Source: Aphelocoma coerulescens (taxonomy: Eukaryota > Chordata > Aves > Passeriformes > Corvidae). Taken from it: a stretch of 64,000 nucleotides of DNA. Where the stretch lies: positions 32,497,001 through 32,561,000 of the forward strand of contig NC_091013.1 of assembly GCF_041296385.1 (NCBI RefSeq), given 5' to 3'. The stretch's first letter is position 1. Each line of letters begins with the position of its first letter. This document shows positions 1 to 13,833 of the stretch, piece by piece. The notes below the pieces were generated by a model. It did no database searches and was not told where the DNA came from. It worked only from the letters and a program-made list of their open reading frames with translations. The position numbers and the translations under genes were made by a program.

Positions 1-232
1 TTTCTGTAGTGTAAGCTGATTGAAGGTAGCAAATAAATCCATCCAAAGGAATGGAAACATGAGGTTCCCATCTCACCTTGAAGTGAGGATCCTCTAAAAC
101 AGCCTTAAATATGCAGCCCTATTTAGATGTGAGGATGATGGAACTTACAGAAGACAGCCCAAACAAACAAGAATTTTATTCCATATTAGAGAACAGGAGT
201 GTATAATGAAGGATATTACATTAAATACTCAC
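1..232 (-). other. ATP10A intron 3, first 232 bases
   Basis: This is the start of intron 3, from the GTGAGT donor at 232-227 to the window edge. It is AT-rich, with no further exon, repeat or conserved motif that I can recognise. Confidence 0.85.
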
Positions 233-318
233 ATGTAACCTCGAAACCTACTTAAGTCGTTGTTTGGCTTCTCACATTCAATTACACTTGTGAACTTCAA
301 GGGGTCAAATTCTGAGTC
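233..318 (-). CDS. ATP10A: ATP10A exon 3: actuator domain continuation (short exon)
   Basis: This 86-bp exon is too short for a normal open-reading-frame listing. It encodes residues 217-244, beginning [16 protein letters not shown] and continuing [12 protein letters not shown], then two bases (AT) of the next codon. The E(x)[10 protein letters not shown] block is shared by P4-ATPases of this class and directly follows the DGET region in known ATP10 proteins, so order and content both fit. The acceptor is TTTCAG (CAG at 321-319) with a weak pyrimidine tract; the donor is AT|GTGAGT (232-227), a strong consensus. Ending in phase 2 after AT agrees with an Ile or Met codon split across the next intron, as I recall for mammalian ATP10A. 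No candidate for exon 4 is visible in the remaining 226 bases, so it lies beyond the window. Confidence 0.92.
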
Positions 319-3300
319 CTGAAATAATAAGAGTGTTCATATTTAGAGCAAAGACTTGAAAATTGTATCCAAAATAACTTTATTTTCTAGTTTTTGTAAT
401 ATAATAAAGTCCAGGTTTCTTCCAAAGGCAATCAAAGCAAAGGTGCAGACCACTGGCACTGAAAATCAAAGGGACCTGGGAAACAAAACTCCAAAGATGC
501 CTCCCAAAATCTCCCTTACAAAGATGACCTCTGTTCTGCAAGTGGAAGATGTCAAATGAATTTGGTCTGGAGTGGAAAAATGAAATTTACCTGGCAAATC
601 TCAAAATATTAAATATTATCATTATACTTTATGCTCAGTGAAGCCACTGAAAATCTAGGACAATATAAGTCAATATACTGCCAATTATGAAAAAGCTAGT
701 ATGAGCTTTTGAAACATTAGCAAGACTTCTTAATTGCTTTATGCCAACAGAGATAAATTAATCTACTACAGTAAATTACACACATATAGCAGAATAACTT
801 TTTCTTAATTATCTCTTAAAAACCTTGATTGTCTAGCTCATTATTCTGAAGCTGGTATTGTTGCTGACTATTTAAGTTTACCTGTAGTTAGCACCTTGTT
901 GTGTTTGAGGAAAAACATCATATCACAGCAGAATTACTTTATTTGGTTAAATAAAAATCAAGGTTCTCCTTTCTTTGCCAGATCAAACTACACATTAAAA
1001 GCACAGATATCTGATCCTAGTGCTGCAGAGAAGGCTGTTTATCTCCATCAATGAGGACTACTTTTATAAAGCTGCTTTGCATACCATTTGAATAAAAGAA
1101 CTAATTGTGAATTATCATGTTATTAAGCTTTCAACAGTGATGGCACTGTTATAATGGTTTTGCTGAGCTGCTGGAGACCCCAACCACCACTTTTTAGAGT
1201 AAACTTGTGAGAATAGTTGACTGAGAATCAGTAACCGAAGGACAGACACAATCTTATTGCCAGTTTCTCTGAAACACACAGGTGTCTGGGATTTTTTGAT
1301 GTTGACTCTACTCAGGTGAAAAAACAGATTTTAAGTAAGAGATAAAAGAAACTAGAGGATATGTCAGCATGAAAACCAATACCCCCCATTTTTCTACCGG
1401 TTACACCTGGAAGAAAGACAGACTTAGACTATATAGGTGACAATTCAAACCACCCACGCCTGACACTTCTGAAAACCTTTTCTGTACTTTGAAGAAACAA
1501 AAGATGATAAAGAGAACTGTGAAAATGGGCTGTCACTTAGAGACAGCTACAGCCCACTGGAAAAATAAAGATTTTCACATGCAGAATTTAGCTTGTAAAC
1601 AAGGAGAGAAAAAAAAACCCAAATGAGTAAAGACATAGGACAACTCTGAGTAGAGACTGCTTTGCTGAGAATCAGACTCCCCAGATTACATCAGGTTGAC
1701 AGTCAAGAACTTGAGCCTTTGTAAGAAATAACACCTGCTCTGCTGCCCGAGAAAATGATCTTTTCCTTCCTTGCCCCAGTATGTTCCTTGGCAGGAGAAA
1801 AAGAATAAAAGGTATAGGAAAAATAATCTATAAACACTCACCACTGTAGCTTAAACTGCATTTATGAATTGGTTGGAATGGGAAACATTTATTTTCTCTT
1901 TATTATAAGGTACTGTATATAATACATTTAATTTAGCACAAATTTTCATTCAATGGTCTTAAAAAAAGAAAAGAAATATATCCTAACATCTTTGAGGAAT
2001 GTCAGTGAGGGAATCCTAGAGACACCTAATAATAAAACCCAATGTAATCAAATGCAGGTTCCGTATGGCTGCTGAACTCAAGAGCATGGTTCAACACATT
2101 ATCTTCTAGAGCAGTTAGACAACTGAATCCCCATTCTGCTAAGAAAACCTGCCAGCAAGGTTTATATTTCACAAATAAAAAGAAAAAAAGGTACTTAAAA
2201 TACAGAGGCTTCTAAAGTCTTCCCAAAAAAAGATCTTGTCAAGATTAGAGAGGACTAAATGTACCCGACTTCCCCATCAGTACCATGCAATTTTGTCTTT
2301 CTCCCTCCTTTGTTTGTTGAATTCTTTTCATTTATGACTCAGTTTTGGAACTAAAAGTCCTTTATCATTAAATCTAACTGTCTGTATATTTGTGTTCTGT
2401 TAACTTGAAATATGTGATTATGGTCTTTACCCAGATAATATCTAGGAGTGAAAATCCAATTAGAATAGTAGTTTACATAAGGAAAAAAAAACCTGATAAA
2501 TTCTGATTTATGGCAAAAGCTCTTTGGTTTATTAATAAATCAAATTGCTCCATCTCTTCCCTGTGGAATGGGAGGGCAGATATACACTGTATATTACAGC
2601 TGATGACACTGTTTTGATGTGAAAATACCTTTCGGTAAATGAAAGAACAAATATGTCAAACACAGCCTGTGTATGACTGCTTTCAGTTGTTACAAAGAAG
2701 CACAAATTTAATGTAAGATTTCACAATGATCAAAATTTTGCTCCTTTTAATGCTGATACTAACACTTCGGCAGAATTGAAACATAAACTGTGATAATGTT
2801 CTCATGTATTAACAGCTAAGAGAAGCTGCAGTTAGGCAAAAGTTAAAACCAAAACTGTTGCTTTTACAGGGCACAGATTTGCTCTTTCTTCTCGGTTAAA
2901 GTCCATGAAAAGAAAATTCTCCACCACTACCTTTAATTTTTCTCTAACACTGAATTTCTGCATCACTGTTAAGACAAAAGAAACAAGACCGAAACATGGT
3001 CAAACATTGAACTTCCCCAGACCTTTGTGCAGTAGTTATCTGATGTGCCTATTTTTGTGTATCTTACTTCCTGCTTAGAGAACTGCTGGGCATTAAAGCT
3101 CTCCTAGTACCAAGAGGGGTGAAAAGCTCCATGCCTAGACAGACTGCAATCCGAAATGAGGCTTTCCAGTGCCTAATTTCCCTGAAATCTTGACTTCTGT
3201 GGTGTTGTCATCATGCCTCTGTGCACATCAGCAAGGCTGGGTCATACACAAAACGTAGCTGGAGGCATTTTTTTAATTTTCTGGAGGCATGTAGCACTTT

Positions 3301-6300
3301 TTATGTGGTACCCTCAGCAGCTGTCCCAAACTTGTGCCTTGTGCACCACTGATCTGAACAACTGACTCTGGTTGTAAAACCTGGGGAGAGATTCACTGAT
3401 AGCACATAATTTCTCCAGAGCATTTTACAAAACTGTTGGACGGCAAAGGCCAGAGCTAAATTCTGTTCATGTCAGTCACATTATTTCTGTTGAACAACCA
3501 GTTCTACTTTTGCTACAGCGTACATTTTACTTGCTAAGACTAATTCTAAGGATAAATCCCTGTAAAATAAAGCAAGGCAAAACTCACTGCTTTCACTCAA
3601 GGCAGATGTCTTGCTACTAGGTAGTGCTTAACCTGGAGCACAGGCCAATGCTCTAATAATTGATGATGCTTCAGGAGAGTATTAAATTATGCTCAAGGTA
3701 CACTGGAGGAGTAAAATCCACTTCTTGCTCAACTCTTCTGCCATATTATGTCATATCAAAATGAAAAAAAAATCAGGAAAAGGAGAAAAAAAAAAAGAAA
3801 AGAAGGGCTTTGATTCAATAAGAAACTGTCTTTCATCAAATCCCTGACTTCACTTTTTGATTTTGCCAAGATAGCTTTAGTCCACTGCTTTCCTCAGAAA
3901 AAAACCCCTGCTGACTTCTTAGGAAGTCAGAATACTTTCATAGGTATTTCTGGAAGTTTGAAACTTGCCAAGAGGACACACGGTGATTCTTACACGGGGT
4001 ATTTTATATACTCAGGGACTCCATGGAATGTATTTCATTTCTTCAGTACTCCTCTTGCTAGGAAAATGTTTAACATCCTATACATAAATCCTGTTTCTTC
4101 CACTTTCTTAAAACCTAGGGAAATTCATTCTTAGTCTAAATGCAGTGATGGAAAAGCTTATTTTCCTTACATAAGCAGACCTAGTCAAACTGCAAAAACC
4201 TGCTAAATATTGATTCCTTCAAAGCTGAAATTCAAATTAAAGTTAAATTGAAGATGCAAAGGGTTTTGTGACTAGCCTTTTAACAATGCACGAGCTATTA
4301 AATCTGACAAAATGTTCCATTTAAAACAATATCTTAGGTCTGCAATAATTAGGCTGTGTCTTATACCCTAAAAAGGTGAAGTGTTGAGGGGAAGAAAATG
4401 TTACAATGCCTTTACAGAGTGGGAAACCAACAGGTGGACAATGAAGACAGTATAGAGATTTGTCACAAAAAATGCAGACTGAATTTAGCTGTCTCCAAAA
4501 TGACTTTGTAGCTTCAGCTGTAAGATCATTCTGAATCTCTACAGTGAAATGCCAGCCTTTTCAGTTCTGCTGGCAACCTCACGAAACTGTCATAGCTCAA
4601 GAAGCAAAGCATGCCAGATGAGTCAGTTTGACAATTACACAATGTTCAAACAACATATTTCCCTTCATTAAATGCCTGTTGTATGGGTGATTTAATAGCC
4701 TGGTAGTAACATTAATAATGCATAGTTATTAAAATGTTTTCCTTTATTCATCTGCCCTACTTTACTGCTGCAGAAACCTGACTTTGACGTTTAGTCCTTC
4801 CTTCCAATAGGACAGCAATGGGTACCCAGGATGCCCTTGGGTGACAGTGACAGTTACCCACTTATCACATTGTATTTACTGGCTATGCTGGGGATCTTAC
4901 CCAGACTTCTCCCTGCAGTGCAGGGCTGATGAGGGCTCTGGGATTTGTTTTGGCATAAATGTCTGGAGGAAACAAAAAAGAAGAAATGGAGTCATGGGGA
5001 TAACTCAAAGAAAATATTTAATAGACAAAAATCTGCCTCAGCCAGAAAAATAGCTTTTCCAGTTTAAAAGCTTTTAACTGCACTAAGAACTCATCCTGTT
5101 AATGTATCAATCCATCCTGTTACTGCTTTATATAGTAGTACCCTGCCTTTACCATATAAAATTAATCTGACCTTTTATTAATGTGTAACTGGAATTACAT
5201 ACTGATGTTATGTATCCAAAGCATATGAACTGTTTATATACTGAAAGAGTGAAATGTTTTCATGTCTTAACTGCATTATTCTCTCTGGCAAAATTTATCT
5301 GTGCCGCTACTTGACAAGAAAAGGAAGAAACAGTTAGATCTATGCTGTTTAGGAACTAAGAAGATCCAGCTGTACATCAGAATTTAACTGTTCTCTTTTT
5401 CACACTGAAAACTACTGCTACAATTAGATTTTTTTTTATTATTGTTTGTTTAAAATTAACACATGTTCAGTATTCAGAAACACTGGAACAACTGAGCAAG
5501 TCAAATACATTTTAGGGGGCTGATCTTCCTCTGGCTGACCTAAGTTTTCCTCTTTGTAGAAAATAATATGAGGGAACAGTGCAACATCCAGGTTGCTTGC
5601 AAGGCCTAGGAAGATCTCAATAATTCTGTAACAGCCAGCTGAAGAAACTGCTGTTAGTCTCTCACGGAACAAAAGTACCAAAAAAAAAATGTCAACAATG
5701 CTGAAAATACACACATGCAAGTTCTAACGTCCCTTAGGATGATGGCCACTCTTAGCAATGCACTGAAAATTATGGTAGTGTGAATAAATTCATTTATAGA
5801 CTATAGTAGTGCTGGAGAGTGGTAAGGGAACAGTGTATGTCAAGACTGAAATACAGACCTAGATCTGGACAATTAAGAAAGTGGTATCTGCCTGTTCTAA
5901 AAGCCAGTCACTGAAATAAATGAATGGGTTCATAGTCTGTAAGAACCAACCTCAGTATCAGCTCAGCGCTTCAACTAAACCATAAACCAAGCCTCTCAAC
6001 GACTCCCAAAACTCTGTGTACAACCCACACTGCTCCTGCAGCGGCTTTTCACTTCATGCTCACAGACAGATGTAATTCTCCCCACTCTCCAGTGCTTTCT
6101 CCTTTCTAGAAAGCTTTCTAGCAGTCTTTCTGCTCCGTTTTGTAACTGCTGGAAGAAAACGTTAGCTGATTAGTGGCAGAAACATTGCACAGTAATTTTA
6201 AAGTAGCACAACAGCTCAGGTCAGCTTCTGAATATACCTTGTCCTGCTCCTGCTCTAGTCCAGACTCCTGGACAGTCTGACTTCTTGTGGGATGAAGTTC

Positions 6301-6631
6301 TGACAGAAGAAATAGCGATGGGAAGGACTAAGACCCTTCATTCAGAAGAGAGAAATGCCAAACACTGCTCTTGCATCATTCCACAAATAAAACCCAAAAC
6401 ATCCAAGTCCTGACAGGAGAGAGTGGTTGGTAATGCAGGGGTTTTCTTGTCAATGGTAAAACCTAACAGTAGCTGCTGTGTGGATACTAAAAAGCTAGAT
6501 GCAGAGGAATTTTCCAGGTTTCTGCAGCATTCTGTGAAGTTTTCCTTTCTCATGCAAGCTAGCTGAAAACAGTTTGAGGTTTTTGTAAACCAAGACTTTA
6601 TCTAACACCTACTAACTTGTTTTCCAGTTTT

Positions 6632-6841
6632 TGTTATGGTACATTGGAAGGTTGTTTTAAAATAGGTGTTGTGAAGTCTTAGCCAATCATTCTGGGAGTG
6701 GTTGATCAAGGGACCAATAATGTCATGCCACTCTTGCGACCTAAGGCATATAATAAGATTTATAATTAATTAAATTGCCCATTTTCTCCTGAACTTGAAA
6801 CCTGTGTCGTTCTTCTTGCCGTCCTCAGTACAACAGCGACA
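6632..6841 (+). mobile_element. Possible solo LTR fragment of an endogenous retrovirus
   Basis: The segment has the layout of a short LTR: CCAAT-type boxes near 6681-6686 and 6713-6718, an AT-rich TATA-like stretch near 6748-6763, an ATTAAA-like poly(A) signal near 6770, and a short GC-richer U5-like end. The start TGTTATGGTAC and the end GTACAACA are roughly inverted, as LTR ends often are. I could not find a clean target-site duplication, and no gag, pol or env remnant adjoins it. It could instead be unique intron sequence with promoter-like composition. Confidence 0.35.
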
Positions 6842-7974
6842 CTGCTGTAGCGTCAGGATGCAGTTAAACACATCAAAGCTTGATGACCCTACCTCAGCCT
6901 GAAGACAGGGAGTCTGGATAAAAGCAGCTTTACCTTACAAAGTATCATGTTTAAGAAACGTCTCTAGATGTGAGGGAAACCTGTAACATTCAGCAGTTGC
7001 CTAAGGAACTGAGAGGTTCCAGCCACTGGCAACTGCAGAGGAGCACAGAGGGAAAGAACCTGTCCTAATGAAAGGACACCTTTTATTCCAAATACTACAG
7101 GCCAGCATTTATATCAGCCCTGTCACAGTTTGGTCAGTCTTTAAGCACGATGCATCATGATGCTCATGAGCATCTCCAGTGTGAGAAGGTGTTAAAATCA
7201 AGTAAAATCTCCCCAAGGTGGACACTGGCATGCTGTCATCACTTGATTCATATTTTTTATCAACATTTACCATTACATGCCTGCCCTACTGCAAACATGG
7301 CATTCAGAGTGAACCTTCTCTGCTTAATCTCTGCTGTTTCTGTTCTTCCCTCTTAGCCCTGTGGAGAGGGTGGAGGTGCAGCTGCGAAGATTAACAGTCA
7401 GTCTGAGGCCAGCAGGCTGTGGTTGGTATGCACAGTACAGGGGGGAAGTTGGGATGGATGCAGAACACTTTGGTTAGGAGCTTCCCCTCTGGTCTATTTG
7501 CATCTGCTATCTATTCTACTGAACAAGCTCCTTTGCAATTAACATGTTAAAGCCACCAGTAGCAAAATGAACACCTTCTCAAGGAATTCAAGGGTGTTTT
7601 ATTTTTCAGACACCAGCTGATTGTATGAATCTTATGAAAGAAACTCACAATGGCCTTTGCCAGTTCTAAAACTAGGAAAAGAGCTGAGGGGAATGAAAAT
7701 GCATCGTTGTGGCAGAGACCAAGGTTTGCTTCCCTTTTTACCTCTCTGGACAGCCTTATGCTTTGGGCCAGCAAAACGGTTACAAAGTCCCTGCATAGTC
7801 TTGTCTTCAGTAGTCTGTATGGTTTGTTCAGGTAAGTGTGGACATCCAACATATATGAATATGAATATGTATATGTCTATGAATATGACCAGTTGAATTA
7901 GATCACAGCAGCACAGCAGAGTCTATTACTCTTGTGCAGGCTTTCCTCACCACCTGTCTTACCCTCTGCATAAA

Positions 7975-9045
7975 TGTCACCCACTTGGACTTCTGCTTTG
8001 ATACAGTCTTCTGCTTTGATCTGGCCTGTTAGATGGCTAAGGAATTGGCTGGATGGCCATATCCAAAGTTATAGTCAATGGTTTGATGTCCAGGTGGACA
8101 CCAGTAATGAATGGTGACCCCCAAGGGTTTGTACTTGGGACCAGCAGTATTCATCAGCGACACAGACAGTGGGATTGAATGCACTCTCAGAAGTTTGCAG
8201 ATGACACCAAACTGTCTGGTGTGTTTGACATGCTGGAGGGAAGGGATGCCATCCAGAGAGACCTCAATAGGATTGTGAGGTGGGTCTGTACAAACCTCAT
8301 GAAGTTCAACAAGGCCATGTGCAAGGTCCTGCATGTAGGTTGGGGCAATCACGAATAACAATAAAGACTGGATTGACAGCAGCCCTGGGGAGTAGCACTG
8401 GGGATACCAATGGATGAAAAATTGGACATGAGCTGGAACTGTGTGCTGGCAACCCAGAAAGCCAGCTGTATCCTGCGTCGCATCAAAAAAGTGTGGTCAG
8501 CAGGGTGAAGGAGGTGATTCTTCCCCTCTACCTCACTCTCATGAGACCCCACCTGGAGTGCTGTGTCCAGCTCTGGTATAAGTAAGACATGTAAGACGGG
8601 TTTCAGAGGAGTGCCACAAAAAGGATCCAAGGGCTGGACCACTTCTCCTATGAAGAAAGGTCAAGAGGGTTGGGGGTTGAGCCTGGAGAAGGCTCCAGGG
8701 AGATCTCATTGAGACCTTTCAATATATAAAAGCAGCTTGTAAGAAAGACCACGAGAGACTTTTTACCAAAGCTTGCAGTGACAGGACAAGGGGCAACATT
8801 TTTAAACTGAGAGTAGATTTAGATTAGACAAAAGTATACATTTTTTATTAAAAGGATGGTTAGACACTGCAACAGGTTGCCTAGAGAAGCTGTGAATACC
8901 CCAGAAGTGTTCAGACTCAAGTTGAACAGGTCTCTGAGAACACTGATTTAATGAAAGATGTCCCTGCCTTTGGCAGGAGTGTTGTATTAAATGGTCTTTA
9001 AAGGTTCCCTTAGAACCCAAATTACTCCGTGATTATATGATTCTT
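7975..9045 (+). mobile_element. CR1 LINE, 5'-truncated, ~1.1 kb, degenerate
   Basis: This is a CR1 non-LTR retrotransposon on the plus strand, antisense to ATP10A. The left end retains traces of the reverse transcriptase (a LDF..FDTV block near 7984-8010), followed by the catalytic FADD-type motif encoded at 8194-8205. The text through 8200-8700 then follows the CR1 consensus closely in order, for example the 'double-check' block around 8235-8260 and the region encoding RPHLEYC-like residues near 8540-8575. The 3' UTR runs to about 9045 and ends in the degenerate tail TGATTATATGATTCTTATG. Many indels and stops break the frame, so it is a dead, old copy. Truncation at the 5' end is typical of LINE insertion by target-primed reverse transcription. 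The left boundary is approximate. Confidence 0.9.
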
Positions 9046-12000
9046 ATGCATATATTCATTATTAAAAGCATTCAAAAAATGTGAGATATTGAAGTGCAAC
9101 CAATGAGAACAAATGTCAGACAAAAGACCAACAGGAAGAACATCAATTAAGGAGATAATTTGTTTCATTTTCCTTCCATGTCATTATCAGTTATCTAACT
9201 TAAAGATCACTGAAACAACTTCCTATGAAGCACCAGGAGACAGTCCACTGCTTTTGTTTCTTAGTAGCTGACATGACCCACCTCCACACAGCTAATAGCA
9301 GGACAAAGTCATTTTTACCCCCTCCTATTACACTGCAGCAGTCTGTAAGCTAGATCCCCATGATCTCAGCCATACAGGCCACATTGCTACACAGCTGTAT
9401 GAGGCCATTTCGGGTATAGTTTTCAATCTGGTATTAAATCAAGTCATACCAAAAATATAGTAAGTAAACAAGCTTGAAAAAGTTAATTAGAGGAAGGGAA
9501 ATTGCTTAGGACAACTTATAAGCATTTTTGAACCATGGTGCACGTTAATCAAATTCTCTTGAAAGCCAAAAGGCTGTGTTCCCTGCTTTGATGTAAACCA
9601 GTCCATTTTCTGTATCATTAAGAAAGCTGAATTAGGGTATTAGCACTGCTGCCTATAAATCTCCAGGCACTACTGATGTTTTTAATTCAACACCGCATAG
9701 AAGTGTAAGCATTATAGTGCTGTGTGGAGAACAGTATCTTGTCCAGTCACATATCTATAGGACAGCCACAGCTCTGTCTCTCATGAGCCCACACATGTAA
9801 TGGAAAGTATCTGACCATCAGAAAGTCATAGCAGAGCTTGAAAGTATGAACCCAAGTATAACCAATGAACAGAAATGTTCATGATTTTATTGAAATAGCA
9901 GTTTTGAGACATACAGCCAGCTACTTCCCATGTAAGTAAAATTTTAATGCAAATTTCTAATGACTGCCATGGCTTACCACAACTAAACTGTGTGAAAGAC
10001 TTGGAGAGTAGCAGCAGGTGGAGAGAAGAGAAGTGGGATGAGAGCTCACATCCTTGATGCTGAAATAAATACAGGAGTTCCTCATACTGTCCCTCTGCCT
10101 TTTCTGGCAGAAAAGCAGACCCCTTCTCAACCTCAGTACTTTCAGAGGAAAGTGAGACCATACCAATATAGTTGGGGTTACATGTGGCTTAATACTGTGA
10201 ACCCTTCTGCTCTGGAAAAGAAGGTCTTTCCATCCTTTCTTAACCACTGATACTGCCATCTGGGGTTGTGGCTTCAGAGACCAGTGTAATATGACGCATT
10301 TCCAGCTCAAAAATCCTGGCCCTAAAATCATAAGTTCTCAGTGTTATATTACAAAATGTTATTTCCAAGAACATATATTCCAGGTATTTCCTGTTCTCAG
10401 GCCAATGAATGGCTAAGGAATAAACAGTTCTAGAAATATACATTTGTTCAGTAAAATTGAATTAGGCTAGATCAGAAAAGTCAAGACAAAAAAAAAAAAA
10501 GGAAAATCTCTTCTTAACTTGCTTTAAATGTAAATGTTTACTTTTCTATAACAGGAAAGCAGTATAGTGTTTTATTTTCTCTATGGACCCGAAATGCTCT
10601 TTTCTTTTCTAAAACTTTTTCAGAGAAACAGCAAAATGGAGAAATCCTGGGTTATTGATACAGAGAATGAAATGTCCTGCCTCCAGAGGTCTGATGCAGC
10701 ACAAGCACTGGAATAATACATTTCCTTAGATGGATTTACTACTGTTCCACCAGTGCTGGAAGGATTACCCTAGGGATGAGAGGTTCTTCACAGCCATGAC
10801 ACTCAGATTCATCAATTTAGCCCTGTTAACCTATATTTAAACACAAAACCAAACAACCAATGCCAATGGCAAAAGTCAAGTATTCAGGACTCTTCTGAAC
10901 TGGACTCTTCCTCTGCTCTCCCCCTCCCTGCTACTGCTTAGATTACTATACCCAAAATTTTCTCTTACAGTTATTCAAATTCTTTGTCTCTCTAATGAAG
11001 CTCTCTCAAAACTCAAACTTGTGGCCTGAACACCTGCGCAATGGAAACTAGAAGGAGATTATAACCGTGCCCAAAGCTGACCAAGGAGGAAGTGAACCAT
11101 CATTCTTGAGCTTTTTATTTCCCCATGTCTCCCAGAGCGAGACTGCTGACTAAATGCCATGGTTAGGTGTGGAGTGAAAAATTGGTTCTCAGCCTTCCTT
11201 TAGCACGCTCAGCTCAGACAGTTTGCCACAGCACTGACTTGGGTCACTCTCCGCACCAGGTCGCTCTGCACGCATCTCTTGTATGTTTGTTTCTCTGTTA
11301 GAGAGACTTTAGTCCACATGCCCACAGTTTCCACACAAGTCATCTCTGAACAAGATACTATCCAAAAAAAGATACAACAATATAGGTGTAGAGATTTTTG
11401 TAACGATTCACCCCTATCAAAGAAACCTACTGAATGTTCAAGGCATTACCTCAGACAAAAGTCCTTCTCAGAGTGTGACATGCTTGCATTTTGCACTGAC
11501 AAACACAAGTCTTTTTTACAAGACTTTTTTCTCTACAATCTTCAGCTAAACTGTAAAACTAAAAAACAATAGGTTTTAATTTAATATTCTGGTAGTGCAT
11601 AGCAAAAACCATTCTTTACTTTTGTTTGCTTGGCTCCTTTTTAAAAACTTTCTTTTCCCTTAGGGAAATTAATTTTTGCAACACCTGTGGGATGGAGCAC
11701 TAATCTGATGTTTTAACATGTACATATCTGGAATTTTCAAGCCAATTTGTATCACCTTCTGAACCTTCTCAAAATACTGAAAAAGAGAAAGGCACAAGGG
11801 ATAACCTCAAAAGATGCTAGAGAGGCATTTGCTGTTATTGTGGCCCGATTCTATCCTATTAAAGTACTCACAGTCAAAACAAGACTGATTCAAACAACTC
11901 TGAGTATGCTGATTAATTCCCATCTACTTGATTATAATAGTGTACTATTCCTACTAATTGCAGGTGGATGATCGGCTGAGTGTCCCAGCAAGACAAGAAG

Positions 12001-13806
12001 CAACAGGGAGAACATAGCTATACCTCTCTTGTCTTGCTTTAGAACACCCATTCAGACTCCTTGAGATAAGAAGCTCATATCAACAGGTAAGTTGAAAACT
12101 AGTCTGCCTAGAAGTTGAGCTGGTTTAACGTCAGCTGCTCTCAAACTGGGCTAGTTTAAACAATGCAGATTGCTGCACAAGAAATCTTAGCTCAGTTTAG
12201 GCTAAACCAACGTGAAAATTGCTTTATTTTCCCTGTGAGTTTTTTCTTCTGGTTTTTTTTTTTTGAGTAAAAACTGAATGCAAAAGCAACATCTACACTG
12301 AGATACCAAGGCTGCCCTGTGAGTTGTTTACATGCAATTAGCATGAGCTGCCCTTGCCAAAGTACCTCATACACAGAGGAGCCTGGAGCCACCAAGTCAG
12401 GCTTACAGTGTAGCCCTTCTAGAAAACAACCTTCCCTTCTGGGCCAGCTTCTGCCTGGGACTCACAGGAGAAAAAGAAATGGTATAAATGGCTTAATGCT
12501 TGGAACAAGGAGCTGTGGGACTGTTTCTCTAAGTCCAACTGTACTCAATATATTTCCTGGACCAGGAAGGGCTGGAATGAAAGCTGGATCTGTCAATTTA
12601 GCCCAACTTCCAGGCTGGGACTGATAAAAAAAATATGCCTGCAGTAAGCATACGTTCTGCATTTATACATATTCCAGAAGGGTTCACAAACTGGCTTGTG
12701 AGGAAATCAGATTCATCAGTTATTTTGGTGCTAGTCTGCATGCAAATGAACCTCCCAAACAGGCAGACGCCAAATTCAGATGTGCTTTTCAGACGAAGTA
12801 AATAAGCAGTCTCAAAGTAATTTGCAAGGCTTATCTAAACCTGTTTAATCATGCTAGTAATAAGTTTGTTTTGAACAAAGCTCTACCCTTAGGAGAAAAT
12901 GAGAAGGAAAAAAATGCAACTCCTACCCCCACCAGCCCCCACAGGAATACACACACCTTCTCACAGGGGATGACAGCTGCTACATTTAGCTTAGCTTTCA
13001 GCTGAACTGAAGCTTTCCACATAAACATCCAGGACAGGGGCAGTGGTTAATACACCATAAGCTGCTCCAGAATCCACAGTGAGTCTTTGTGGATTTTGTT
13101 AAAAGGCATACTGAGTAAAAACAGTGGAGCAAGGAAATGTAAATGTTTTTCATGAGTCTAGATTCATACTATCAAAATATCCTAAATCAAGTTTATGAAA
13201 TCTGAAAGGGAGTTTTGAGCTCTTGCAGCCCAAGCTGTATCTGCTTATCCACTCTTTAGAGAGTGGCTGACATGACGTCTCAGATGGATGGAAAACATTC
13301 CATAAGCAACTGCGGAGGGTGTGGTGGCACGGCAGCTTGCAGAGTAGCACAGAAACACATTGATTCCTCCTGCCTACTGTGTCTCCTATTAGATCCAGTG
13401 CACCAGAAATGGCTGCTGTGACTTGGCAACAGCGAGGGTGGGTTTGAAATTAGAAGAAAATGGGTAGAATACCTACAAAAGAGTTGGTTTGGTTTTTTTA
13501 TTTTTCCAAGAGATGTTTACTGGTCACAGCTAACACTGTTAGACCACTAACAGAGGGGTTTAGCACAGTGCTTTCTCCTAGCTGCACTTGCCAGTGAGTC
13601 ATGCTGCACACATGGACCTGATCTTTATTTCAGGGTGAAGACAGTCCACTGTTCTGTTTGTTTTAAAGACACAGCATGCAGAAATATGCTTCTGACTATT
13701 TAAAACATTTCTAACACATCCTGTTGCTGTAGTAGCAGAATAACAAGAACACAGCATTTAAAGTCTTGGAGGAAAAAATGTCAAGGCCTTTGTAAAATCT
13801 CCTGGT

Positions 13807-13833
13807 TTCTTTTTTTCTTTCTTTCTTTTTTTC
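13807..13833 (+). repeat. Pyrimidine simple repeat (T/TTTC)n
   Basis: This is a low-complexity run of T with interspersed C (TTTC-like units) inside intron 2. It is a likely length-variable microsatellite with no further function visible. Confidence 0.75.

Noticed and set aside
8029..8642. Minus-strand open frames of about 100 codons over the CR1 copy
   Set aside because: They are antisense to the degenerate CR1 LINE and have no independent support.
9957..10331. 124-codon minus-strand open frame overlapping two other frames
   Set aside because: Three frames overlap on both strands here, a sign of a stop-poor chance region. No domain is recognised in any of them.
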